DNA of 64,000 bases from Silene latifolia (taxonomy: Eukaryota; Streptophyta; Magnoliopsida; Caryophyllales; Caryophyllaceae), in NCBI RefSeq assembly GCF_048544455.1, contig NC_133532.1, positions 14,820,948 through 14,884,947 on the forward strand. The letters are read 5' to 3'. The notes under the pieces are model-generated. The model saw only the letters and a list, made by a program, of their open reading frames with translations. It had not been told where the DNA came from and did not search any database. Each line of letters opens with the position of its first letter. The first letter of the stretch is position 1. Shown here piece after piece: positions 25,807 through 37,834 of this stretch. The translations under genes and the position numbers were made by a program.

Positions 25807-25985
25807 AATATAGTTTTGGATCGGATCGGATATTCAAATATTTTAATTCTAATATCCATATCCGAACTAAAACCAAAGATTTTGGATCTGATATCCGATC
25901 CAAGCTTAACTTTCGGATCGAATATCAGAAAATTTGGATCGAATTCGGATCGGTTTGAATAATCGGATTTTTTTGCTCAGCCCTA
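25801..25985. mobile_element. hAT-like relic rich in GGATCGGAT motifs
   Basis: Recurrent GGATCGGAT/ATCCGATCC on both strands. The right end, read on the other strand, is TAGGGCTGAGCAAAAAAATC, a usual tip of plant hAT elements; the left end TAGAAAAATATAG is weaker. No target duplication found. Confidence 0.5.
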
Positions 25986-27438
25986 CTTTTTATATATAAA
26001 ATTGGTGTTTCTAAAGTTTTACCTACTTATATTATCAATAAACCCTAATTATTGTGTAAGTGTGTTGTACTATGTATATAATGATTCTTTTTTTTTTAGA
26101 TTAAAATAAATGAGTGTTTAATCAATTAAAGAGTCATTTATATAGCGATGTAAAATGAACTTATTCGGAAAAAAGGAATATGTATGTGATGTATTTTAAT
26201 TTGAAGTTAATAAATTGTATTCGAATTTTTCAGATTACTTTTTGAGCTTATATCGTAACTTTTGATTTTTGTTGTTTTCTCTATGTCGTCAATTGGTCAT
26301 TCCTTTGCAACCCCTTTGTAGTCAAAGTCCCAAACATACGAATAAAGACAATTAGTCCAATGTCACCGAACTCATAAGATCATCCCTACCGTCCATCACA
26401 CTTCATCCTTACACTCATATGACATATATAGTCTTTATCTATACACCGTTTGCATTTAATTATAATTATAGCAATCCAAAAAATTAATATACATACTGAC
26501 CATCTAGAACTCCATGACAATCATTCAGCAATGGCTGCTAGCTCAATTTTAATGACACTCTACAATAATTGAAAGAACGCTGCTACTTTTCAAAATTGTA
26601 GTAACTCAATTATCATCTATACATTTTATCGTCAATAATTATCCCTATACCAGTTAATGTATTATACAACTAGTTACATATATAACTTATTCAATGTAGT
26701 TGAACTTTGTTATAAAGTTATCGAGCCTACTAACAAATTTATCGAGTTATGATACAAAGTTATTGAGCTTCACAGAATAATTATTAAGTTCAATAACTTC
26801 GTAAAATAGCTTAATAATTTGTAAGATAACTCAACAACTTTGTGTATGAGCTCAACAACTAACTTTAAAACGGTTGTACAATACTATCATACAACTGGTT
26901 GTAGGATAGTATTTGTGTCCCTATACTATCATAAATAAATGATTTATGATTTGCTTACTGTGCTAGACCAATTATGTAATACTATTATTATAAAACCGTC
27001 TTATATATACAAAATCATAACAATATTAAATAGTTCATAGACTATACATATAAGGTAGTGCCTCTTATTGTTTATTTTTTCAGTTTTATTTTAAAAAATT
27101 TGAGTTCTGCTTTAATATAAAGTTTTTGAACACATTTACCAAAAACATTACACTTAAAAAATATAATATTACTTAAAAACTATATTTATAAATGGTAATA
27201 TGCTCAGAAAAAACATGTATATACTCAAAAACTACAATATACCTCAGATGCGTAATCTTAATCTCAATATTAAACCATCGTCCCAATACAGATGTCCCCG
27301 TCGCCTAGACTAGTAGCTTTAAATACTAAACCCAAGTCTACATTCATTTTCAATTCACTAGCAAACTACTACATCATCTTCATCAATCCTTAATAAGCTG
27401 CCAAAAAAAAAAAAATCAATCCTACAGAAAACAAATAA
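25986..27438 (+). promoter_or_regulatory. Intergenic DNA and promoter of the first PR-10 gene
   Basis: AT-rich. It holds MULE family A copy 2 (26651-26917). A TATA-like CTTTAAATAC lies at about 27317-27326, some 115 bp before the PR-10 start codon. Nothing else is seen. Confidence 0.45.
26651..26917. mobile_element. MULE-type MITE, family A copy 2
   Basis: 267 bp flanked by an exact 9-bp direct repeat TCCCTATAC (26642-26650 and 26918-26926). Inverted ends share TACAAC.AGTT. Reverse-complemented, it aligns with 4277-5014 once the family B insert is removed, including the AAGTTATTGAGCT-like units. The preserved target duplication makes this the younger copy. Confidence 0.8.
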
Positions 27439-28259
27439 ATGGGTGTCTTCACGTACACAATGGCAGACATCACGAGCCCGGTCAGCCCGGGTCGATTGTT
27501 CAAGGCACTATCGACTGATAACCATAATCTGATACCTAAAGTTGTTCCTTATTTTGTTCAAAGTATTGAGGTTCTTCAAGGTGATCCTGCTTCTGTTGGA
27601 TGTGTTAAACAAATCAACTTACCCGAAGGTAGCGCCTTTTCTCTTTTCAATCTCTCTTTAACATCGACTAAATATTATTATATGTATACTCATATGAAAG
27701 AGCTTTTTGTAAAGATTTTAATGGTAGCGTTTTTATATCTTTTCGCTTACCTCAAAAATGCAAAACATTATATATAAAAAAACGGAGGGAGTACTAACCA
27801 GCACTCTGTAACTTTTTGTTGGTTATGGGGAAGGCTGACGGGATTTGAAGCGAAGTGGAAATAAAGATAAAGTATTTATATAAAGAAAAACGTAAAGAAT
27901 CTGGTGAATAAGAGGGAGTAATTATTACAGAGTAACTATATAAACATTTTTTTGAATATGCAGGGAGACCATACACATACTTGAAAAACAGAACAGACGA
28001 GATAGACACAAGTAAGTTCTATATCAAGTACACGACCTTCGAGGGCGATGTACTTGGCGACAATTTGGAATGTGCAGTGTATGAGACGACTTACGAGCCG
28101 GCCGGGGACGGGACCCATTACAAGGTGATAGCACACTACCATACCAAGGGAGATGCTGTCAAAACCGAAGAGGAAATTGGTGTTGGTCAAGATGCTGTTA
28201 AAAAGATGTTCAAGGCTGTCGAAGCTCATCTCATTGCAAACCCTCAACTTTACGCATAA
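27439..28259 (+). CDS. PR-10 / Bet v 1-family protein, copy 1
   Basis: Two exons, 27439-27628 and 27964-28259, sum 486 nt, 161 residues, GT-AG intron at the position normal for PR-10 genes (after about codon 63). Starts MGVFTYTMADITSPVSPGRL, followed by LFKALSTDNHNLIPK; exon 2 starts RPYTYLKNRTDEID and ends HLIANPQLYA. Bet v 1 proteins have a large hydrophobic cavity and bind hydrophobic ligands; most are cytosolic and pathogen- or stress-induced, some are enzymes. The glycine-rich loop usually read as GDGGPGT is GDPASVG here. Followed 1.5 kb later by a second copy in the same orientation. Confidence 0.95.
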
Positions 28260-29796
28260 ACTTCAAGTATATATATATATACTCCGTGAGCCCGTCTATA
28301 TATATTATTTGTAATTAGGGAACGGACTAGTAATAAAATAAAGTAAACTAGAAAAAGGTCAAAAGTTATAATTAAAATTTAGGGGTGAACGTCCCTGTTA
28401 CTCTGTTAGCTACCTAGCTTCACCATTGAATGTTGGTGTGTTTATTTGTTTGATGCTTTGCCTTTTTTACTTCGTCATTGATCAAAATGATCGACTATCA
28501 AAATAATAAGATGTGGGATTGCTTTAGTGTTGTGTTTCTTTTCATCATGTTGTTTCTCTATTTTAAGGTAAATAAATGATTAGAACGTAAGGAGTAAAAT
28601 ATAAGTACAAGCAACTTCTTGATTAATATTAAGGACCGAGTATAATGAATTTTAACTATATGCTCACCTATATAGTATTTAATACTACTCCGTGTCAAAT
28701 AAGAAATGAGTTTCAGAAAGTAGCTTACGGACACATTACTCATTAACTATTGAACAAATTTATGGTAAAAAACGGTTTCACTTGGATCGTAATTAATGTC
28801 ACATTTTACATAATTTATCTACTTTTTATCATCATTTCCCGTCTCAATCACCATTACTCTTTCAAAATTTGTCGCTTTGCCTTTAGAAATTAATTCAGAC
28901 ATTTCCATTACTTTTCAATGGTTGAGATTCCATCCCATAATAGTTTTTTTTTTGGCAGCTTGTAACAAAGGTTCTCATACAATTGACATTGGACTCATAT
29001 GGTCAAATGCACTTATATTACTAATTAATACCCTAAGCTAAGACAAAACAGTAACTAAATCGGTTAACGGTAACAATTTTACTAATAATAAATGATGTTA
29101 ATGTAGAGGAAATAATTAATATACTCCGATATTAGATGAAAGTTACTCCGTATAAGAGAAAAATGATAAGAAATGAAGAGGATACTCACTCTTTTCACAA
29201 ATTCTCATTGTAGACATGATATATCCGTCACTTTGGAGTGACGAATACCATTTTACCTCATAAAATGCCCACTTTTTCCCTCTCTGCAACACTATTTATG
29301 TGGTCCCCTTTCTCCACTAACCCATTTTATTACCATTTTATCTCACAAAATATCCGCCACAAATGGTAACCCGTTACAAGAAAGACCAATTGCACTCTTT
29401 TTACTAATCATAGACCATCTAGAAGAAGCCCAAGCCATTCAATTCAATAAAGACTGCTCAGTGTTAATTATTTCATGACTACTAGATAGTCATAAAACTG
29501 ATTAGTGAATAAAAAATCAAAAATAAATCAGAAGACCATGCATGAAGAAATAGACTCATTATTATTTTTTTAAAACAAATCAAGGTGTCCACCGTGGATA
29601 ACAATGACAATGAGTAATCCCCTCGCTACAGATGAGAGGTACACAGTAAACCAAGAAGTTTGCTTCATTCCCATGAACAAAGGTCGAACAAGGGAAGACT
29701 CGAATATATTAGGTGAACAACACTATAGCTCCTTTAGACACATCTCATGAGTCATTTGCTTCTTTGTTTTTTCCTTTTAAGAAAATAATCAAAATC
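28260..29796. other. Intergenic DNA between the two PR-10 genes
   Basis: AT-rich, with a TATCCGTCAC-type repeat remnant at 29221-29375. No gene and no clear element ends. Confidence 0.45.
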
Positions 29797-30413
29797 ATGG
29801 GTGTTTTCACACACGTAATGGCAGATTACACCAGTCCAATCGCCCCGGCCCGGTTGTTCCAGGCTTTCTGGGTTGATGACCATAATTTCATGCCTAAAGC
29901 TCTTCCTGGTTTCATTAAGAGTGTAGATACTCTTCAAGGTTGTTCCGGCACTGTTGGATCCCTCAAACGACTTAATTTCCCTGACGGTTAGTATTATCCG
30001 TTCTACTAATTTATTACTCTCTCTATTTCACTCGATTAATTTCATCAGTAGGTCTCATTTCAGACGGCCATCAGGTAATTAAATGATACGGTAATAAATG
30101 ATGCTTTTATATAGGGAGACCTTTCAAATATGCAATAAACCGAGTGGATGAGATTGATGCAAGTAAGTTCTACATAAGGTACACCACCATTGAGGGAGGG
30201 GTACTACGTGACACGTTGGAAAGCGCGGTGTATGAGATCAAATTCGAGGCGGTTGATGACGGGACGACGCACTACACGATGGTGGTGCACTTTCATGGTA
30301 AGGATGATTATGTGATCAAGGACGAGGATATTGTGGCTGGCAAAGTAACCATCAAGGAGATGTTTGATATTGGTCAACAATACCTCATTCACAATCCTCA
30401 GCTTTATTCATAG
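29797..30413 (+). CDS. PR-10 / Bet v 1-family protein, copy 2
   Basis: Exons 29797-29986 and 30115-30413, sum 489 nt, 162 residues. It starts [20 protein letters not shown] and ends [12 protein letters not shown]. The first exon has exactly the same length as in copy 1 and the intron is in the same place. The frame is open upstream to 29713, but the family always begins MGVF, so that ATG is taken as the start. The loop reads GCSGTVG. Identity between the copies is moderate, so the duplication is not recent. Both frames are whole. Confidence 0.95.
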
Positions 30414-30600
30414 CAAAATCTGTAATGTCTTAAACACGTTGACTTATGGGCCTAATTTACATAATGATTTTGTAAAATGATTAGCCAATAAAGGCCCAAA
30501 CCCAAGATGTGAAATTTGAGCTGGAGATTTTTCTTGGTGACTTATTCTTTTAGTATAGGAGAATTATTATTATTATTACTGTAAAAAATAATGTAACATC

Positions 30601-30702
30601 TTTGATGTGATCAAAGATATCGAAAATTAAATAAAATGGAGTGTTTACACCTTTGATGTGATCAAAGATATCGAAAATTAAATAAAATGGAGTGTTTATT
30701 TT
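30601..30702. repeat. Two-copy tandem repeat, 51-bp unit
   Basis: TTTGATGTGATCAAAGATAT opens both units (30601 and 30652); they are identical until the end of the second unit. Lies in the 3' flank of the second PR-10 gene. Confidence 0.9.
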
Positions 30703-30726
30703 CTTTTAGTTTGTTATGTTATAGGT

Positions 30727-30991
30727 CGTGTTCGGCAAACGACATAAGCAGATTTACGATAGCAGATAGCATAAGCAAAACACGGTACGCAGATTTTAGT
30801 AGCAAGTTTGACCATCAAATTAAATTAGCAGAATCAAGAATACGTGTTTGGTAATTAGCAGATTATATGACAAATCTACCATTTTTCCTTACAAAATGAA
30901 TATGTTATTCCAATATGCTGCTAATTCAAAAATAGTAGATTCCGACCAAGATAGCAAATATGCTATCTGAATATGTCATTAACCAAACACG
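30727..30991. mobile_element. MITE with CGTGTT..GG ends, 265 bp
   Basis: Left end CGTGTTCGGCAAACGACATA and right end, other strand, CGTGTTTGGTTAATGACATA, with CAGAT shared two bases later in both. No ORF. The target duplication could not be read, so the superfamily (hAT or PIF/Harbinger) is open. Confidence 0.65.
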
Positions 30992-31776
30992 TGAAATTAG
31001 TTAATTGATTGGTCAAACTATTATTTAAGCCAAATCTTCTAATTTCACCTAACATGTTGGGTTTACCGAATAACGCCATATTTGCATTGATCTCATTTTG
31101 TTTCTGATAATTATTATTAACCCGAAAATAAAATAAACGACACAAAGTAGAGCTTCAGAATGAACACAATAAAGCCCGATTAAAGAGGGGCCAAAGTCAA
31201 GAAATACCACCATAAAACTTCTTGAACAGTCCTCGGAACACCCATCATCGCAAGAGTACAGTCAACCTTCCTTATGAGTACCTTGAGGCTCTAAGGTAAT
31301 GTTGTTGGTTTACACTGTCAACAAAACCCACCTAACTGAGCACCTTTATCGCATTATTTCAGTTAGGCGGGTTGCGCCATAACATTGAGTAACGAACTAA
31401 TGACCGTCATAATATTAACGAATTCAAAAAAAAAAAAAAAAAAAAAAATATACGCTATCTTTTTATTGATTAAAAAGAATTGCTTGCTAGTTTGCTACAG
31501 TATATTGTGTTTGCAAGTGAACAGCCAACAAACAAGGCAACCACCGAAAGATCCACAGCTATGCACAACTATGTAAACTGAAACAAACATTATTGCTATA
31601 CATATAGAGGTCCAAGGTGCAAATAGCAGCAACACAATGCTGTCGCTCGAATCACTCCTCTGTTAAAATCAAACTGTGAAAATGTCAGCGATCTCAAGTC
31701 CAACTGCTCTAACCCATCATCAAACCCTTTTTTTTGACAAGTTTATATGAATCGCCTAGTTCACACAATGCGACCA

Positions 31777-34700
31777 CTATAAACCATCATCGAAAAAGGT
31801 AGACAATAGAATTGACTGCACAAACTTGCTCCTTTGTGTTTGTTCTTCCTGCTGCTCTGATAAAACACAGCTTTTCATGCTCCTGCCATTTATACATATT
31901 GTTAGACTTGCTGCAATCCTTGCTACAAAGTCATCTTAACAAAGAGCTAAATGATGCGGAGTATGACACAAAGTAATGGGAAAAGAAAGGTCTGTCACTA
32001 TACAGAACCCACATTCTATATTCCTTCCAACAGCAGAATAAGAAAAACCCTGGCAAAGGCAGCACGGGAAACTCGGATGACAAAACCTGAATAAGAAACT
32101 AGTGTATGAAGCATGAAGTATGCTTTTTGACTAATTGAGCCTTCTCTCTCAAATATCTCCTTACTCCACTTCGAAATGCTTAAATATTTCAAACTTAAAT
32201 TTCTATTTTCAAGATGTATCCCCGCACCCGTATCCTCGTTCACTGTCCCTGTATCGTAAAAGTTATAAGTCACAGCGAGTCCTATAAGTCCAGCAGTGAT
32301 GTCTACCTGTGTGTATGACACGTACAGAATCCGAGGAACATGGGGCATAGCAGCTATACTAAGCCATCATATCACCAGCAAACAACAACAACAACAACAA
32401 CAACAACATTACCCCAGTGCCTCAATGGCTCCCGCAAATTGCCGGGTAAGGGGGGGTCGGATGTATGCAGCATTGCAGCCTTACCCTTGTGTTAGAAACA
32501 CAAAGAGGCTGTTTCCGAATGACCCAAGATGAAAATTGCGTCGAGAACTGCATCGAAGGACTGCTACTTCACAAGAGAAAGAAGCACAGCCACTTTAGTG
32601 GGCCATTTTGTTTTACTCCATCATAATCCAGAACCAAAGAGTAATGAGTCGTTGGCTCCATTGGAAATATGGAAATATCATATCACCAGCACAACTTAGA
32701 AAAAAAAAAATTGCCACCATATCTATACGAGAAAAGTTTGCCTAAAATTCCAACTTCCAAGAGTCCATCAAAAGCAGAGAAATAACAATTTTAGTTCTTT
32801 CTAGGCATAGAACAACCTTTAGATCTTCTAACTACATATCAAGCACTTCACTACTTCAGTGATAAAGCACTTCACCATTACATCTTTGATATTTCCATTG
32901 TCTCTAGGTCATGACACGATAAAGAAGTGAAGAGGCTAGTCGGCTACATATCCAAAGAAGTTCTTCAGAACTTAAGTGCAACTCCTAGACGCAATAGACT
33001 TAATTCTGCAATAAATGACCAACCTACCTGGGATTTCAGCTTTCCTACATTTCTACCAGATAAAAACAAGAACATAACACACGGAATCAAGATCTGGCCA
33101 CAATGCATACCAACACAACAACAATACCCTAGTGGCTTAAAAGGCTTCCCAATTCCCACCCATGCTCGGATTTGTGCAGCCTTACCCATGTGTCGAAAAC
33201 CAGATAGTTTTCCAGCCTTCGAGGTGACCCATATGCATCGACTGACTACTACTTCATATGTCATATCACCCTAGCGCCACGATACACCATAACCAATGAA
33301 TAATAAACCTTCCTCCTAAAACCAGACTACACAGAACACAATGTATAAGATGACGGTATCAAAGAAAAATTCAATAGCTATTACATCTATAAAATGCATG
33401 GAGCAATATCAGCAATTGATAGTTGGGTTACCTTTCTAGCAAATCCTCATCCGTGTGTTCCTCTATGACAGATGTGCCGGCCAAAGAAGTAGAAGGCTCA
33501 GTTTCAGTCTCAGCAGGTGTTAGATAGCCACAGACAAAAGATGTTAGTAATTGATCAACTGCTGCATTGGAGGAAGAAGCAACAGATGAGGAGCTTCCTA
33601 AAAAGGATTTCAGACTTCGCTCCAGCATCTCCTTCCTTATTAAAGCGATAGTAGACTGAGAATCAGCATCACTTTGCATAGACTTTCTCCCACTGTGATT
33701 TCTCGGTCAAGGAAAAGGTCGCTAATTTCAAAAACACGTACAAGGATCATTTTGAAATATCAGCAGGTGGTGATGGGGTTGGGGGTAAGAACAGGGGTAA
33801 GAAAAAGCAGTTGCATCATTTAGCAAATCTCGAGAGCTATTAGGCTTTTAGTGGTAGCAACTAGCAACAAAAAAATCCGCAAAGTATTGCTATGTCCATG
33901 AAAAAGTTTAAAATCTGACGGGTGATTTCTAGACAAATATAAAAAAAATTTACAGAGTAAAAGTAAACCTCAATGGTGATTCCACCGAATATTATGATCT
34001 GTGAATAACTTTTTGAAGGAGAAAGTAGACATCTAATATACATTGTGTTTATAGCAAACTTAACCCCCTGTCTGCATGCGTGGATGGATGGATGGATCGA
34101 GAGCGAAAAGGAGAGGAGAATCACTTGTTTGGATAATTAGTTGTGTACTTGTGTTTGGAGAAAAAGGAAAGAACCAATTATGCCTCCAACAAGCCATCTT
34201 AAAATCCTTTCTAACATGCTCTGTTCCCCATTTCCCTTCCCTCCATCCCCTTGTCGTCCCTGCCCTTCACTCTTACTACTGTCTCCAGGAAAAATTAAGG
34301 CTTGTTTGGATAACAAAGAGTGGGGGAAAGGGAGGGGCAGGAGGCAGAGGGATGAGAGGAAGAGAGAAGAAAGGAGTCTGTGTGTTTTGTTCCAATATTT
34401 CGAAGAATGGACCCTCCATTTCTCCAACCAAATTTACTAACCAAACAAGGCCATGATCATAATTTTTTTTTCCTATGTATAACATGTCAATCATAAATTG
34501 GATGCTTATCGGTAAGGAGAAAAAACTAGGCTAGCAAACAAAAAGGATATCTTGTAAACATTTTCATGTTGCAGCGCTATGTGCTCCACCAGATCTGCTC
34601 CCACAATCGTGTCGCACACAGGACAAACCTGCCAACAATAATATATCACAACTTAAAATTTGAATAGCAAGGTACAGAGATTACAGTATAGTTGGCACTA

Positions 34701-36264
34701 AAGTACGTACGCACAGGTTTTCGATCATAAAATTAGAGTAGCTTCACCTAGTGCCACAGATGACACATAAGATTAAGCATTTAAAAAGGAGCCCCTACAA
34801 GGCTACAATTACTTCCTAGATTATCATGTTTGTCTACAAGATCATATCACGAGGACCCTGAGAAGATAATGCACTCTAGTAGTAGCAGATAAGTTTCTCA
34901 GAGAACTCCATAGGGTTAAACATTTACATTCAAAGACGGTTAACTTGAACGATATGGGTTAGAAAAAATAGTGTCTTCACAAAACGCCGGAATATAACTG
35001 GATAGTAGGCCATTTATACTGCCTAACTTTGTTAATTAACCAATGACCAATGCAAGTTAAAGCTGTGAGAAATCGTTAAGCAAACATATTACCCCAACAA
35101 GGACCTGCACAAGTGCGTCAAGCCAATTTTAACGTCGGCATTCACTGCTTCATTTATGAGAGAGATAATTTTTGCCAATGAACAATGATCTATGAACAGC
35201 ACTATCAAGCTAGTGCAAGAGAGCTCCATACCCATCATCTTTATTCTGGAAATATGTCAACCCAAGTCTAAAATACTTAGGCTAGAAGTTACACATCTTC
35301 TGGCAAGACAACCTTTAGAAGAGATAAAGGCAAGTAGGCAACTGCTAACAGCATATGCATCAGTTTCTCATTTCAAAACTAGTCAACCTCAAATATCCCA
35401 GTAGCATGCAGAACTGTGAACCAATAAATAGCAGTATTCCTCCGCTCTAAAAGAACACTCGAAACTGAAACAAAATCGTGCCAGCGACATGTATAAGGAC
35501 TAGACCAGGAACTATTGATCAACCGACCAGGTATCATGGCACGCTCAACATCAGCTTAACATGACTTCCAACACTTAAAAACTGAACTTGCAAGAACATT
35601 GCAGTAAACATGACTCGATTTCGAACACAGGGACATGAATTTCACTGAAAGAATCCAAACCATCAAGGTTAACGGCTGACCTGTTGTGATGTATGTGACA
35701 ACAATCCCTGATCTTCACCACTCAGTCCCTCACAATGAATATAAAAGGTAAACAAATGACTGAGACGGAGAGCGAGTATAAATTATACTCCATAATTATA
35801 AGCGACTTAATCAAACAGTAGTATCACTAACCAATAGATTGCATATATAACGTTCAAAATCAAATACTGCTAATTACATTAAAAAGATGGCATACCCCTT
35901 TCTTAGATTCATCATAATGCTCTTCTTCAATATGACAAAGCAATCCTACAATGTCAAAATCATCTGTACAAAACGGGCACGAATAATCTACCTCGACATC
36001 GTAATCTTCATCATGTTCTTCATAATCTACAAAATCATCTGCACCATTATCAAATCAAAACTCAAAAGGGTATTTAAAAAATACAAAATTAACACTGCCC
36101 ATCAAACTAAAACATCCAAAAACCAGACAAATTGACGAACCCCAAATCAAAGAATTGATCTTTTTACCCCAAAATATAATCTTGACTTAATTATAAATTA
36201 GATTACCTGAGTAATCATACTTAGAAGATGTGGATAATCCAAGCCTCCAAGTACCATTCTCCAT
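31777..36264 (-). CDS. DI19: Di19 (drought-induced 19) zinc-finger protein
   Basis: Five exons on the minus strand: 36207-36264, 35896-36038, 34551-34628, 33432-33694 and 31777-31831; sum 597 nt, 198 residues, close to the usual 200-210. It starts MENGTWRLGLSTSSKYDYS. The Di19 double finger follows: YSCPFCTDDFDIVGLLCHIE, then GVCPVCDTIVGADLVEHIAL and QHENVYK. Exon 4 holds the Ser-rich middle (LKSFLGSSSS) and exon 5 the conserved Di19_C tail SKFVQSILLSTFFDDGL. Di19 proteins are nuclear, often phosphorylated by calcium-dependent kinases, and act in drought, salt and light responses. Intron 3 is AT-AC. The start of exon 5 is the weakest junction: AAAG before GAGC is the one I found that keeps the frame, with a poor pyrimidine tract. 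Confidence 0.9.
32379..32540 (-). mobile_element. SINE-like element with TTG tail, in Di19 intron 4
   Basis: On the plus strand it opens with about eight CAA units (the TTG tail of the other strand), then ATTACCCCAGTGCCTCAATG, GGTAAGGGGGGTCGGATGTA, CAGCCTTACCCTTGTGT and TGTTTCCGAATGACCC. This wording is common in plant genomes as a short dispersed SINE-type repeat. Orientation follows from the tail. Confidence 0.65.
33110..33245 (-). mobile_element. Second SINE-like copy in Di19 intron 4, decayed
   Basis: AACACAACAACAATACCCTA starts it on the plus strand; CAGCCTTACCCATGTGTCGA and GAGGTGACCC follow in the same order as in the 32379-32540 copy, with many differences. Confidence 0.55.
33695..34550 (-). 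other. U12-type AT-AC intron of Di19
   Basis: In gene orientation the intron begins ATATCCTTTT directly after the AAG codon and ends TTTTCCTTGACC, 8 more bases, then CAC. ATATCCTT is the exact U12 donor consensus and TTCCTTGAC the exact U12 branch-site consensus, 12 bases before the acceptor. Only the AC acceptor keeps the frame; the AG two bases further does not. A MITE lies inside at 34299-34452. Confidence 0.88.
34299..34452. mobile_element. MITE inside the AT-AC intron, about 154 bp
   Basis: Left end GGCTTGTTTGGATAAC and right end, other strand, GGCCTTGTTTGGTTAG. Purine-rich interior. Tourist- or hAT-like; target duplication not clear. Confidence 0.5.
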
Positions 36265-36577
36265 TACAAATCAGTAGTTAATCAAGACTAATCTTGTATT
36301 AATTAATCGGTAATTACAGATGTTAGTATTGATAAAATAGATGATTCTTGATTAATTTAAGTTTTGGAGGGTAAAAAGTGATGAGATTTGGGATTATTGA
36401 AGGATGATTAAGGAGGGAGAATTTGAAGAAATAGTAGATAAAGAGTTGTGAGATTATAAAAGGGGAAGAACTATTTGGGATACTTGGGGTTCAAGGATAG
36501 GGATTTGGGGGAAAAAATTGCATGGGGACCCTGGCCTTTAAATTTTGTGTTCTCATAAATAGCCTTCAAGTCAACTA
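36265..36577 (-). promoter_or_regulatory. Upstream region of Di19
   Basis: AT-rich DNA 5' of the Di19 start codon, ending where the Helitron-bearing host sequence begins. No motif is assigned. Confidence 0.4.
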
Positions 36578-36629
36578 ATCATCCCAAACCCAAAAATATG
36601 ACTCAAGTTGTACTCTCAAATAGTGTTGA

Positions 36630-37636
36630 CTAGTATTGGTGCCCGGCTTCGCCCGGGCTACCTCTACTTACCATTAATTTTTTTTTCATTAAATAAAATT
36701 ACTTAAAGTTGCATAACCCATAAATTTATTATTAATATATTTTTTATAACATATCCTAAAATTACGATGAAATAAATTTTGAGACAAATTCACTACTCCC
36801 ACTATTAATATTTTACTCTTATTAATGAAACAATAGTAATAACATTTCACTACTTGCCCGTAATCATTGTTACTTTCACTACTCCCGCCGTAATTATTTT
36901 TACTGTCACTACTACCGCATTAATATTGATCTACTCCCGCCGTAATTATTGTTACTTTCACTATTGCCGCATTAATATTGATTATTTCACTACTCTCGTT
37001 GTTTCTACCACTCTAACTAATCTCGTTGATAATATTGTTACTTTTATTATTCAAATAAATGATTACTATCATATAACCATATCCAATGTTACTACAATTC
37101 TTTTCTTTATTGACGAAATTAATCGAAAGAATTATGCAATATTATATATTATGGAATCTAACTTGAATTATTTATAACCTACTTATTATATTTTTGTATG
37201 TTAAATAATTAACATCTCTATACATCTAAAAAATGATATTGTTTAATAAAATTGCATAGATTTTAAATTTAATATATAATTTTATGATGATAATAATTAA
37301 TATCATAAGTGTGCATATTTATACTAACTAATTATTTTATTTTAAGAAAATTGACCATCTTCTAGTCTTCTATAAATATTTAGGAAAATTACCAAGCATC
37401 TTCTTTCTTTTAATCTCCTTGAAATTGATCATCTTAATTAATCATGTTTAGGAAAATTAGCAACCTTCTATATAATTAACTTTTAACCCAAACTATATAA
37501 TATTTGCATTGAGATCCCTTAATCGGGTCCATCACACGGTGCTAGTGATTTAAAACTATATAGTATAATTAATTTGTATAACTTTCTTTAATTACATGGA
37601 AGTCCCTTGGTTTCTGGATTTAATATATAGTATTGA
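36630..37636 (-). mobile_element. Helitron H1, non-autonomous, 1007 bp
   Basis: Lies on the minus strand. Its 3' end reads, on that strand, a hairpin GCCCGGGCGAAGCCGGGC, then ACCAATA and CTAG, next to T. Its 5' end is TCAATACTATATATTAAATC, next to A. Insertion is between A (36629) and T (37637) without duplication, as Helitrons do, and the uninterrupted site is present at 45304/45305. The interior repeats CACTACTCCCGCCGTAATTA-like units. No Rep/helicase coding. Confidence 0.92.
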
Positions 37637-37834
37637 TGTGATGAATAGTCAAAATTAAGGATTTGTGTGTTCTCACAAGAAATTCGCAAATTTTATGTCA
37701 GAGGGCTTTATTTTGTCTAAAACTATTAAATAATAGACAGACTAGTTTGAATGCCCGTGCGTTGCAACGGGGTAATTAGCTTATTTATAATGCAAAAAAA
37801 AAAAACGTTATAAGCGTTTGATGTTTACATTATA

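Noticed and set aside
29713-29796. Upstream ATG in frame with PR-10 copy 2
   Set aside because: Bet v 1 proteins start MGVF; copy 1 has no such extension.
33692-33696. AG acceptor two bases after the AC in Di19 intron 3
   Set aside because: It shifts the frame; AC keeps it and fits the U12 signals.
34076-34494. Several overlapping frames near 34.1-34.5 kb
   Set aside because: They lie in the AT-AC intron and a purine-rich MITE.
36626-37640. Reading H1 as an element with a 4-bp TTGA duplication
   Set aside because: H1b has TATA on its left side and H2 shows no such repeat; the A|T rule fits all five copies.
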